Source: Copromyces sp. CBS 386.78 (lineage: Eukaryota; Ascomycota; Sordariomycetes; Sordariales; Sordariaceae). Taken from it: 10,852 bases of DNA. The notes under the pieces are model-generated. The model was not told the DNA's origin, did no database searches, and saw only the letters and a list, made by a program, of their open reading frames with translations. Shown in pieces: positions 1 to 8,157 of the stretch. The stretch's first letter is position 1; the number at the start of each line of letters is the position of its first letter. Both the position numbers and the translations under genes were made by a program. The DNA lies in NCBI GenBank assembly GCA_030685235.1, contig MU839347.1:1-10852 (forward strand). Direction: 5' to 3'.

Positions 1-47
1 TATATAGTTGCTTATACTCGTATGGTATAATATGGACCCGTAAATCC

Positions 48-160
48 GTTATAGATATATATTTTATATAATATCTATATTAAGACTAACACTCCCCCGT
101 AAACTAGTTACGGTAGTAATTAGGTTATAGATATATATTTATATAATATCTATATTAAGA
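48..160. repeat. pair of direct 37-38 bp AT-rich repeats around a short palindrome
   Basis: The segment at 48-85 recurs at 124-160 with a single T difference; both start GTTATAGATATATA and end ATCTATATTAAGA. Each copy is itself nearly palindromic (TAGATATATA facing TATAATATCTA). Between them lies a small perfect hairpin, CCGTAA (97-102) with TTACGG (108-113) and a 5-nt loop. No coding sequence is visible. The arrangement could be a local duplication or ends of a small foldback element; the sequence does not decide. Confidence 0.7.
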
Positions 161-300
161 GGATTCCTTGAAGAGAAAAATTTAAAAACTCTTCATAAAT
201 TATTTTTAAGAAATAATATAAGGTAAAAAATATAAATATTTATAATATTTATGAAAAACCTTCTTTATATATAATAATTAATTTAATTATTATTGTTCTT

Positions 301-558
301 TTATAGGGTAAAAAGGTAAATAATACCAAAAACCTCTAATATTGGAAAATCTTATATAAAAGATAAAAAACCTATAGTTTATTCTTTAATATAAGGTAAA
401 AAGGTAAATAATACCAAAAACCTTTAATATAGGAAAATCTTATATAAAAGATAAAAAACCTATAGTTTTTTCTTTAGTATAAGGTAAAAAGGTAAATAAT
501 ACCAAAAACCTTTAATATAGGAAAATCTTATATAAAAGATAAAAAACCTATAGTTTTT
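301..558. repeat. tandem repeat, three copies of an 88-bp unit
   Basis: Three head-to-tail copies begin near 301, 389 and 477; the landmark AAGGTAAAAAGGTAAATA recurs at an exact 88-bp period. Copies 2 and 3 are almost identical, copy 1 differs at a few positions, and copy 3 stops at 558 after TATAGTTTTT. Each unit contains nested inverted segments (AGGT...ACCT around GGTA-AATAA-TACC, and ATCTT/AAAGAT), so it can fold as two hairpins. A loosely similar stretch near 218-270 may be a decayed fourth copy. No reading frame is preserved across units, so this looks like minisatellite-type DNA rather than a coding repeat. Confidence 0.9.
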
Positions 559-1317
559 CAATACTAATTTCAGCCCGCTAGTTGGATAAATATTTATTAT
601 CCATTGGTAGTTAGATTACTAACTAGTTGTTCCTTTTTAAGGATAAATCTAGCTTTTGTTTTTAGGGCTATAATAAAGACCTTATATATTATTAATATAT
701 TTTTATTTCTTCTTTAGAATTTTAGCCTTTATTTTTAACTAATTTTATTTTAGTTAAAGGTATTGATATTGGATTAATATCCGTTTTATAATATTTTTCA
801 ATTATTTTTCTGGTATATTTATATTGGTGTATATAAATAGAATATCATTTTGAGAAATTTCTATTATTTTCAACTTCACTTAATAGTTGAAGTTCTTAAG
901 CTTTTTATAGCTTTTACTACTATACTTTTTATAGTAGATTTATTTGGGCTTATTATTATAAATCGTGATAATAACGAATTATAGTAGTATATAATTTACA
1001 CCATTGTCGAAGGGGAAAACTTCGATATCTAAGGTATTTAAAACCTTAGTTAAATATATACCAGAGCCTAGGACTTTGCTTAAGACTATATTGAGTCTTT
1101 TCTTAAATTACTAACTTTATTAGAAAGTAAATTATTATAATAACCAGTATAAAAAATAGTATATATATATTATATATATTAAAAAATAAAAACGTTTCTA
1201 ACGTTTAGATTATAATTATTCTTAGCCGTTTATTACAGCTATAATAAAGAATATTCTATAAGTTTTTAGGCTGTAATCGGTAGAAAAACCCAAAGGCCTT
1301 TTTACTTATATCTATAA

Positions 1318-1347
1318 AATAATATTAGATTATTATCTAATATTATT
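1318..1347. repeat. perfect 13-bp stem, 4-nt loop
   Basis: AATAATATTAGAT at 1318-1330 pairs without mismatch with ATCTAATATTATT at 1335-1347 across the loop TATT. It is one of the two longest perfect hairpins of the left flank. Confidence 0.85.
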
Positions 1348-1392
1348 ATAATTATAATTATTATTATAATTATTATTTTCTTTATTATTTTC

Positions 1393-1416
1393 AATATTGA
1401 AATTAGTTTCAATATT
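1393..1416. repeat. perfect 10-bp stem, 4-nt loop
   Basis: AATATTGAAA at 1393-1402 is the exact reverse complement of TTTCAATATT at 1407-1416; the loop is TTAG. Confidence 0.85.
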
Positions 1417-1598
1417 TATATCTTTATAATTATTTTTAATATCAGAATATTTCTAATATTATTATAATTATTCTGGTTATTATTATTTCTAGTATCATTT
1501 TACTAGATATATTTATAGGTTTAAATTTCTAAACCTATTTATTGCCTAAGGCTTTCCAGTTTTTCTGGGAGGTCTACTATTTCCCAAGACTTTCATAT

Positions 1599-1672
1599 TC
1601 TTCTACTTCTATTTTCATAGAAATTATCCACTTTTTACTATAGAGACTCGCTATAGCCTGATAAGTAGAAGA
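1599..1672. repeat. three-way-junction-like nested hairpins
   Basis: An outer perfect 10-bp stem, TCTTCTACTT (1599-1608) with AAGTAGAAGA (1663-1672), encloses two further hairpins: CTAT/ATAG (1609-1612/1617-1620, loop TTTC) and CTATAG/CTATAG (1638-1643/1651-1656, loop AGACTCG). The layout resembles a small structured RNA, but it matches no tRNA, snRNA or riboswitch consensus that I know, and nothing shows it is transcribed. Confidence 0.6.
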
Positions 1673-1675
1673 TTT

Positions 1676-1706
1676 TTAATATTATTAAATAAATTAATAA
1701 TATTAA
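1676..1706. repeat. perfect 13-bp stem, 5-nt loop
   Basis: TTAATATTATTAA (1676-1688) and TTAATAATATTAA (1694-1706) are exact reverse complements separated by ATAAA. It follows the three-way structure at 1599-1672 with only three bases between. Confidence 0.85.
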
Positions 1707-2065
1707 GGATAGAATTGTCCGGCTTTTGACTGGAATTCTTTTATAAGATTCCTTATTCTTCCTTATATTACTACGCGTAGATTTTTGTAATATTTCTTTT
1801 ATAGAAAGTCATCACTAGATTTTTAATCTTAGTGAACAGCGTAGACCTTAATTATTTCGATAATAATTAAAATTATTATCCGAATAATTATTTCTATTAT
1901 TATTATCTTTAATAATAATATATTTATTGAATTATTTTTTAATTCAATATTAGAATTCTAATTATCTTCTATATTGAAGTAATTCTTCTGAATTCTTTAT
2001 ACTAGTTTTATAATAATTATTATTATAATCTTGTTTACTAGTATTCAAAGTGGATAGTTTTAAAT

Positions 2066-2095
2066 AAGTATTAAAGCACTAAGCCTTTAATACTT
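2066..2095. repeat. perfect 11-bp stem, 8-nt loop
   Basis: AAGTATTAAAG (2066-2076) and CTTTAATACTT (2085-2095) pair perfectly around CACTAAGC. Both arms contain G or C, so simple A/T alternation does not explain it. Confidence 0.85.
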
Positions 2096-2502
2096 TAATA
2101 TTTCATACCCAGAAATGCCCTATTTTTCTGGAAACTATAGACTTTTATTTTCCACCATAACCAACTAGAATAGTTTTTTGGCTGGAAGTCTTAATTTAGA
2201 AATATTAGTCCCTTATAAAATAGGTAGCTGTTATTAATACATTTTTATCCTATAAATATATAGATAAATTCGTATTTAATAATAACGCTCTTAACCTTTC
2301 TAGTAAGGTCCTATTTTATTTCCTTTTTATAGGAAAACTATTTTATTCCTTAATATAAGGAATTTATAATTTCTTTATTATTAAAAAAGATTTCTAATCT
2401 TTTTATTAAAATATTCAATACCATTTTCTGGCTGAAATATCTTAATCCTTATATTATTGATATTTTCTACCTTATTTATTAAGGTAATTATGGCTTTATA
2501 TA

Positions 2503-2507
2503 CTTAT
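2503..2507. repeat. target-site duplication CTTAT, left copy
   Basis: CTTAT directly precedes the left LTR (which begins TGTTATAG at 2508) and is repeated exactly at 9711-9715 directly after the right LTR. Five bases is the normal duplication length for Ty3/gypsy integration. The match means both LTR ends and the whole element came from one insertion event. Confidence 0.9.
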
Positions 2508-2727
2508 TGTTATAGTTCTTGCACGGTTGGCATAGGTGCAAGGCAAAATGTATATTGAAAAGGTTCGATAAGGAGAAGAAGAATCTAGATATATGGAAGG
2601 AGCGGTGGATAGCGCTCTTATACCCAAGGGGTTTATATTAGGAGATAGGGTGCACGTTGTACACGTTTGGAAGGTGTACGTCTAGAAGGCTTCTAAATTA
2701 GGACCTCTAGGTAGTAGCCCTATAATA
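2508..2727 (-). repeat. 3' LTR of the element (left side of window), 220 bp
   Basis: It aligns without gaps over 220 bp to 9491-9710. It begins TGTTATAG and ends CCCTATAATA (ancestrally ...CTATAACA, kept at the other LTR), giving the 8-bp terminal inverted repeat TGTTATAG/CTATAACA. About 24 positions differ between the LTRs and all are C/T or G/A transitions. This copy keeps the TG at its left end, while the partner has TA. On the minus strand the polypurine tract abuts it at 2728. Confidence 0.95.
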
Positions 2728-2740
2728 TTACCCCCTACTA
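2728..2740 (-). other. polypurine tract (plus-strand primer site of the element)
   Basis: On the minus strand the 13 bases next to the 3' LTR read TAGTAGGGGGTAA, the G-run plus TAA form seen just before the 3' LTR in many fungal gypsy elements. RNase H would leave this purine run as primer for second-strand DNA synthesis. Its position fixes the element on the minus strand, in agreement with the coding domains. Confidence 0.7.
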
Positions 2741-3036
2741 GACTATAGCCCCACCTCTTACCCTATTTACTACCCTACTTTAATATTATAAATACGGTAA
2801 TTACGTCTCTTTCGATCCTTCCTTCTTTCTTCCTCCTTTAATAATAATAATAATATTAATAATTAATTTACTATCGCCGTTCTTATTCGCTCGTTATTCG
2901 TTATTATTGTTACGTTCCCGTATTTTGTAAATCGTCCTTCCTTTACCTATTTTTTACAATTGCGAAATTGCGAAGTATACTTTATTTTTAATTAGAATTA
3001 ATATTAACCTTTCCTTTACAATTAGAAGTTATTATA
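2741..3036 (+). promoter_or_regulatory. possible promoter or leader of the antisense locus
   Basis: This stretch between the polypurine tract and the first + strand coding-like frame has no readable gene. It holds a TATAAATA string (2787-2794) and, about 15 bases on, a strongly pyrimidine-rich tract (about 2807-2839, runs of CTT/TCC). Pyrimidine tracts upstream of transcription starts are common in filamentous fungi, so this arrangement suits a + strand promoter. In such AT-rich DNA the TATA-like string alone means little. The assignment rests on context. Confidence 0.25.
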
Positions 3037-4023
3037 ATATCCTTGCCCCCGTACCCGCCCCCGATTCTTATTAGCCGTAACTGTAGCCGCCTACCCGGTT
3101 TAAAAAATATTATTCCGTTTACTATTTATATCCGCGCTTTAGAGAATAAAGCGCGTAAAAGTCGTACTATTACTAATACTACCTAAACTTCGGCTAGCGT
3201 TGCTTACACTACGTTAACTACCGTTTAAGCCTATTACAAAAAGGAGGCTACTAAACGCAATACTTATAATATTGCCCTCGCTACCGAAATTTCGAAAATT
3301 ATCCGCTCCTTTAATATAGTATATTTATTAACTATTATTATTCTACTTTTAATCCTCTTAATTAACCCGTTCTTAGGGTCCTATTATTGTTTTTTCCGTA
3401 GAAGAAGAGCCCCTTTACCGTTACTATACCTTATAAGACTTAATTTACGTACGTTCTAAGCCTAGTATTATATATATTTATTATTCGAAAGTACATTATA
3501 TTTACGTTTCTACGCCTAAATACTTTATTAAGGCTATTAATATTTAAGGAGCGTTACCCGCTTACGAGAAGGAAAGTACTGACGTTACTTCTAATACGGG
3601 TATTAAATATTATAAATTCTCTTTTCGGGCCTATTAAGTTTAAAAAGTTAAAACGGCTATTTGTTAGCTATTAGAAAATATTATAGTATTTCGCGCCATT
3701 AATTTTACTAATGTTTTTTAATAAATATAGTCCTTTTTTTAATATATAGTACTATTAATTTAATAGTATTTAAGGAGACTATTAATATTTTCGTTGATAT
3801 TAAAATTATAAGAATTATTATTACCTTTTTCGAAATATTAAAAAATCGTTTAAATACTTTCGAATTCTATTTCTACTGTTTAATTAATCTTTTATCCTTA
3901 TCGGGAAATACGGAAGCCGTAGAAGAAACTGAAGAGGAAGATAGAAGAAGAGGGGAAGAGGAGGACGAAGAAATAGGGGAAGGGAATATTAAAGAAGGTA
4001 GGGAAGAGGTTACTAACGTTTAA
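3037..4023 (+). pseudogene. unrecognised antisense coding-like locus between pol and the 3' LTR
   Basis: The 1.4 kb after the chromodomain is not readable as pol. On the opposite strand, a frame from about 3037 (ATA, possibly a mutated ATG) to 3318 has only two stops in 94 codons, both TAA as expected from CAA. A candidate intron at 3319-3376 (GTATAT...TTCTTAG, 58 bp) joins it in phase to a second frame from 3377 to about 3715 with few stops, at former-Gln-like codons. From about 3721 the first frame is open again, with no stop for 100 codons, to TAA at 4021-4023. This last part ends in a Glu/Asp/Arg-rich segment (about 3913-4020). I do not recognise the product. The link between the second and third parts is unresolved, and the antisense shadow in the first 250 bases also has few stops. 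It could be an accessory ORF, captured host sequence, or partly chance. Confidence 0.4.
3319..3376 (+). other. candidate 58-bp intron in the antisense locus
   Basis: The segment starts GTATAT and ends TTCTTAG, with an internal TTAAC-like branch-point candidate near the 3' end. Removing it joins a codon ending at 3318 to one starting at 3377 with no phase change, although the two coding-like stretches lie in different frames of the unspliced DNA. The length is typical of ascomycete introns. Hydrophobic Ile/Leu codons fill it if read through, which is what AT-rich non-coding DNA gives. Confidence 0.4.
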
Positions 4024-4264
4024 ATAATTTATATTTACGTCGTTTTAATTTATATTCGTATTTTTAAATTTAAAATTATTAATTAGGAGGGAATAAGAAT
4101 TTTTTTAGTAGCTTCGACTATAATTTCTTTTCGTAAATAAAAATCCCGCCCTCGAGTGTATACTTCCCTCTACTTAATTATTTCCTATACGTAATACTAT
4201 TTTCGGAATCTATTATTTAATTTAATAGGTCCGTATCTAGCTTTAAATAGGTTTAATACTTCGG

Positions 4265-4400
4265 TTTTTCGGAATTCTTCTAAGGGCTCCTAAATAAATT
4301 TCATATAATTAATTTATTTTATTAAAACTTACTTAATAAATCCCCTTCCTATAATAGTATTCCTCGCATATAAAATCTCGTTAACCTCGTACTCCTCTTC
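4265..4400 (-). pseudogene. chromodomain remnant at the end of pol
   Basis: Read on the minus strand from 4400, the block opens EEEYEVNEIL and closes EPLEEF, matching the start and end of fungal chromovirus chromodomains (family pattern YEVEEIL ... WKGY ... TWEPLEEF). The conserved Trp before EPLEEF is a TAG (4290-4292), and the VKW-type Trp is TAA; both are what RIP does to TGG. In living relatives this domain binds methylated histone H3 and steers integration to heterochromatin. It lies in a different frame from the integrase, so at least one indel separates them. Confidence 0.85.
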
Positions 4401-4979
4401 GCTATTTATTATTATAGTAGGGGGTTAGGGGTTAATTCTTTTTTGAATAAAAAAGGGGGATTCTTTAATTCTTTTTATTTAATTTATATAAAAATAATTA
4501 GCCTTTTCTTAAATACGTCTAAGGTTATAATATATAAGAAAAGAATAATAATAATTATATATTTAGTATATAATTAATTTAACTTCTTTTTAGGTCTAAT
4601 AGTAAAAAAGTTCCCTAAATTTAATTAAACTTTATTTTTTAATTATAATTTATTAGCTAAATATTTTTTTTTATTCGCTTATTATTCTATTTTTTACGCT
4701 ACTACTTCTATAAAAGCCTAATATAAATCCGTAATTTACTAAAGTTTTTAAACGAATTCGGCCGCCCGTTACTTAAATAAACCTAATTTTACCGAAATTA
4801 TTAAACGAATTATTAAAACGACGGAATCCGGGTAATAATTATAAATAGCAAAGAAAGGGGATACCCCTATAGAGGAATTAATATAGTTATTAATAACTAT
4901 TTATACTATAGGAAACTAACGGTCCTAATCGTCTTATTATTAATTAATATAAGCCTTTAAAAAGGTTAAAATTTCTTAG

Positions 4980-5280
4980 TTCATCCGTTCGGGGCCTCTA
5001 TCTATCTATAAATAATAAACGGTATTCAATTTACAATTAATATTTAATAAAAAGTATAAATAAATTTAGAATTCGCTAATTTAATTAGTACTTCGGTCGT
5101 TAACAATCGATTTTAATTATTAATAATACCGTACAAAATATTAGGGGAAGCGTTCTGTATACTATTTAATAATTATATTTTCTATAGGTTCGAAGATAAC
5201 CTCTTTACTTAATTTATCTTTAATAATTTAAAAGTTACGGAAATTATAAATTAAAAGTAAATCAGTAATAAAATCTATTT
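4980..5280 (-). pseudogene. integrase catalytic core with D,D(35)E spacing preserved
   Basis: The three catalytic acidic codons can all be placed: Asp at 5273-5275 in a DFITDL block, Asp at 5096-5098 in a VNDRS block, and Glu at 4988-4990 in a PERMN block. The last two are 36 codons apart, so 35 residues lie between them, exactly the retroviral and gypsy integrase value. All three residues survived although many neighbouring codons became stops. The upstream zinc-binding region (about 5480-5350) is recognisable by HDSK-like and PGREGT-like blocks, but most of its His/Cys ligands now read Tyr. Confidence 0.85.
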
Positions 5281-6589
5281 ATAAATACTTATAGTAGCGG
5301 TCGGGGACGTTGAAGGGTTTAAAGAAATTATACTTATATATTCTCTATTATTTAGTACAATTATATACATCGTAATTCTTAAAGAAATATCGAATTTAGG
5401 CTTAGAATAGTAGTTAGTAGAAATTTTAGGCGATAGCGGCTATAGTACCTTCTCTCTTAGGGTAGTTAACGACCTTAGAGTCGTAGACGTACTAAATTAA
5501 TTATATATATAATTCGTTTTAAAGGTCGAAGGGCTAGGCATTTACTTTTTTCGTTATTAATTATTTTAAAATCTAGAATCGGTTTCTATAGGTAAACCTA
5601 CTTTAAAGGTCGATCTTATATTTAGATATTTATAATTAGAGGTTAATACCGATAAAGAAAATATAATTACTATATTAAATTACTTAATATACTTCCTAAT
5701 AAATAAAGTCAGTTTAGATTATTTAGTTTTAAAGCTTCCATAAATCCGGATTATTAAAAGCCTTAATATTAAATAAATTTACGCCTTCCCTTACCGAAAT
5801 AGCGAAAACGCATATATATTTACGTAAAGCCTCCTTAAAAATGAATTATAAATCCTTTACCTCTAAATTAATACCGTTAGAAAAATCCTATTCCCTTTTT
5901 AAAAGGGTATTTAGAATTATAGTTTTAATTTTAGGGCGGTAAATTAAATTGAAATTGAATTAGGATAACTTTTTAGCCTAGCGGGCTTACTATTCCGAAA
6001 GGCGCTACTATTTTATAAAGTATTCTAAATTCCGGTAATCGGTCCAAATTATAAATTTAGGGTACGAACGTAATTCGGCGGACTATTAATCTAAATAGTA
6101 GATTATTATTAGTATTTCCTTATTGTAAATAAGGTAATTCTATTCCGCAAAAGAAAATTTCTATAAATAGAAAGCGACGGCGTATTTACGGCTATCCAAT
6201 TCCTATATAAATATTCCTCCTAATACGAAATTGCTATAATCCGTTTTTAAGAACGTAGGGCGGTTAGGGTTAAATTCTACGAGGATAGGAGCTTTAATAA
6301 ATAAATTCTTTATTATATTGAAGGCCTATTATTATTCTTCTTCTTACGAGAATTCGACTCCCTTACTGGTAAATATTATTAAAAGATTGACGATCTTGGA
6401 AAATTTTTTAATAAAAACGTAATAATAATTTATAAAGCTTAGGAAGCTCCTAATACCCTTTTATAACTTTAGAACTTCTTATTCTTTAATCGTTTATACT
6501 TTTTCGAAGTCCGCTTCGATTCCTATATTTACGTATACAATAAAACCTAAATACTTCACTTTTTTAATAGTAAATTCGTATTTATTTAA

Positions 6590-7340
6590 ATCGAAGTATA
6601 AATTAACCTTATTTAGCTTATTAAAGACTAGGCGGACCTTACATATATAATTAGCGCGGGAACCGTTAAAATAGATAAGGATATCGTTTATATAAGTAGA
6701 AGCGAAGTTATTAAAATATTCCCTTAGAATAGAATTAATATACTTCTAAAACGTACCTAGTATATTACAAAGGTTAAAAGGGGTAACCATTTATTTAAAT
6801 AAATTAAACCATATAATAAAAATTATCTTCCACTCTTTACCTATCGCTATTCGGATTTTATAGAACGCTTATATAATATTGATTTTCGTTAACTATTTAG
6901 CCCCTTTCAAATTGCGAAGAATTTTTTTAATAAAGGGAAGGGGATAATAATCTAGTTTAATAATAATGTTAAACTTATAATAATTGTAATAAAAGCGGAG
7001 CCTACCTCTTGGCTTCTATACGAATAATATTAGAACCGTAGCTTCGGAACGGCTAAGGCGAATAAACCCTTTATTAAATAATTTTTATAAAGTTTTTTTT
7101 AAAACTAATAATTCTTCTTAAAATATATTATATAGCGAGCCTACTAATATTAAGAAGTCGTTTCCGTTAGTATCCTTTTTAATCTCGATATAATAGTCGA
7201 TACTTAATTTATATAGATTTAATTTATCGGCCTCCTACTTTATAAATAGGGGAATTAAATCGTAGAATTCGGTAGGTATTATCTTCTTAAATTCGGCTTC
7301 GGTCTTTAGTTTCTTCGGTACGAGGGCCCTCTCTACGTTA
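6590..7340 (-). pseudogene. reverse transcriptase domain remnant
   Basis: Collinear with gypsy RT: a VPKKL..EAEF approach segment near 7330, then KGFIR near 7070, a YPLP-type block near 6940, LRNLKGAK near 6905, VTPFNLCN near 6780 (family VTPFGLCN), YINDILIYF at about 6694-6668 and KYLGFI near 6550. The domain copies element RNA into DNA in Gag particles. In the active-site motif the first Asp of YIDD reads Asn (AAC, 6686-6688 on the plus strand GTT), a G-to-A change that on its own would be expected to kill polymerase activity. Confidence 0.9.
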
Positions 7341-7774
7341 TATATTAAAATTATTATAATTAGGACTACGTAATTTCTCTTAGGATTGTAAACGTAGTTA
7401 AGAAAATATAAGGCCCTTACTATTATAGTTATCTTTATTTCCGCTTCCTAAATATATAGGGTACGTTAATTAGTATAAGGGAACTACTTATTAGTGTTCC
7501 CGTACTAAAGTCTTTTTTAGTACAATATAGAAAACGATTTATTCTAGGAAAGTTAAAGTTTTCCGAAGATAATTAAGTATTCTAATTAGGGTACTACGTA
7601 AGTATTAATTTATTAATAGTATCCGCTAATTTCTATTGTAAATATGATTATTTTACTAATTTCGGCCCCCTTTATAGTTCTAAAAGCACCTTTAATTTAA
7701 CGGGTGCTAATAGAGATCTAAGGGAGGTGTAAATTATTTATAAGATTTTTATTTATTACGGCGTAATATTAGTA

Positions 7775-7783
7775 TCCTTTATT
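7775..7783 (-). pseudogene. retropepsin active-site remnant
   Basis: Just before a NKNL..LHLPR block, which is typical of this protease family, the triplet that should be Asp-(Thr/Ser/Asn)-Gly reads Asn-Lys-Gly followed by Tyr (Cys in relatives). Asp to Asn and Cys to Tyr are RIP-type G-to-A changes. Lys in the middle position is not explained by a single transition from Thr or Asn, so it may be a lineage feature or an older mutation. Confidence 0.55.
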
Positions 7784-8115
7784 TATTAATATATATAAGA
7801 AGTCTCAATTTTGAATAATAATTAGTATTTCTATTACTTTTACCTTTAATATTAATACGCTAATCGCTATTCGAAATTTAATTATTTTAAAGGGTAATAT
7901 AAATAAAGGAATATAAGTAGTTATTATAATATTGGATTCCGGGTCCCGATAATAAATTAGAATTAGGTTTTTCTTTATTTAGTAGGCGTGGATGCTAGGG
8001 AATTAGATTTATTATTTTTAAATAAAGGGGTATAAGTATTAATATTAATAATTACTAGGGTAATAGAAATAGTTTAAATACGTACCCAATTTAAATTAAT
8101 AACCGGGGTATACGG

Positions 8116-8157
8116 ATATTAAATTTATAAATAGCTACTCTCTCCGTACTTTATATA
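8116..8157 (-). pseudogene. CCHC zinc knuckle with all four ligands changed to Tyr
   Basis: Minus-strand codons at 8157, 8148, 8133 and 8118 are TAT, TAC, TAT and TAT, spaced exactly as CX2CX4HX4C. The surrounding residues (IKYG before, YPYTP after) match fungal Gag knuckles (IKCG, CPYTP). TGT/TGC to TAT/TAC and CAT to TAT are RIP transitions, so I infer that the ancestor had an intact knuckle. Confidence 0.8.

Larger units (their letters stand above)
560..2502. other. hairpin-tiled AT-rich tract, left flank of the retroelement
   Basis: I see no gene in these 1.9 kb. The tract is a near-continuous series of short perfect inverted repeats with small loops. Examples (arm/arm): 608-614/619-625 (7 bp), 734-742/750-758 (9), 917-924/930-937 (8), 1029-1035/1043-1049 (7), 1190-1196/1200-1206 (7), 1318-1330/1335-1347 (13), 1393-1402/1407-1416 (10), 1515-1523/1530-1538 (9), 1676-1688/1694-1706 (13), 1859-1868/1871-1880 (10), 1925-1934/1940-1949 (10), 2066-2076/2085-2095 (11), 2345-2352/2356-2363 (8), 2384-2392/2396-2404 (9), 2468-2474/2480-2486 (7). 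Arms of 10-13 bp exceed a rough chance expectation for about 78% A+T (my estimate, not a calculation). Several arms contain G and C, so this is not only A/T alternation. The retroelement interior does not show this pattern on reading. Confidence 0.75.
4024..7978 (-). pseudogene. pol: pol pseudogene: protease, RT, RNase H, integrase, chromodomain
   Basis: From about 7978 downward one frame reads collinearly with fungal Tf2-like Pol to about 4445; the chromodomain then continues one frame away. Blocks: protease around 7800-7650; RT about 7340-6590 with the active-site strip YINDILIYF (family YIDDILIY); RNase H about 6430-6000, with Asp 6239-6241, Glu 6116-6118 and Asp 6038-6040 kept; integrase zinc region about 5480-5350; integrase core about 5280-4980; GPY/F-like region about 4610-4550; chromodomain 4400-4265. 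Premature TAA/TAG codons occur throughout, mostly where Trp or Gln is conserved. The frame is offset by -1 from gag, as in gypsy elements that make Gag-Pol by ribosomal frameshifting. The original C-terminus is unclear; readable text fades between 4200 and 4030. Confidence 0.9.

Noticed and set aside
560..2502. CRISPR-like array of spaced palindromes
   Set aside because: The hairpins differ in sequence, there is no constant direct repeat or regular spacer length, no cas gene is present, and the context is fungal.
1..2502. Mitochondrial DNA fragment in the left flank
   Set aside because: A+T richness and many hairpins recall fungal mitochondrial intergenic DNA, but no mitochondrial gene, intron ORF or rRNA/tRNA fragment could be read on either strand.
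3720..4070. Alternative plus-strand frame continuing the second exon-like segment as a Lys/Gln-rich protein
   Set aside because: About as many TAA/TAG codons as expected by chance at this composition, whereas the neighbouring frame is stop-free for 100 codons; I left the join unresolved.
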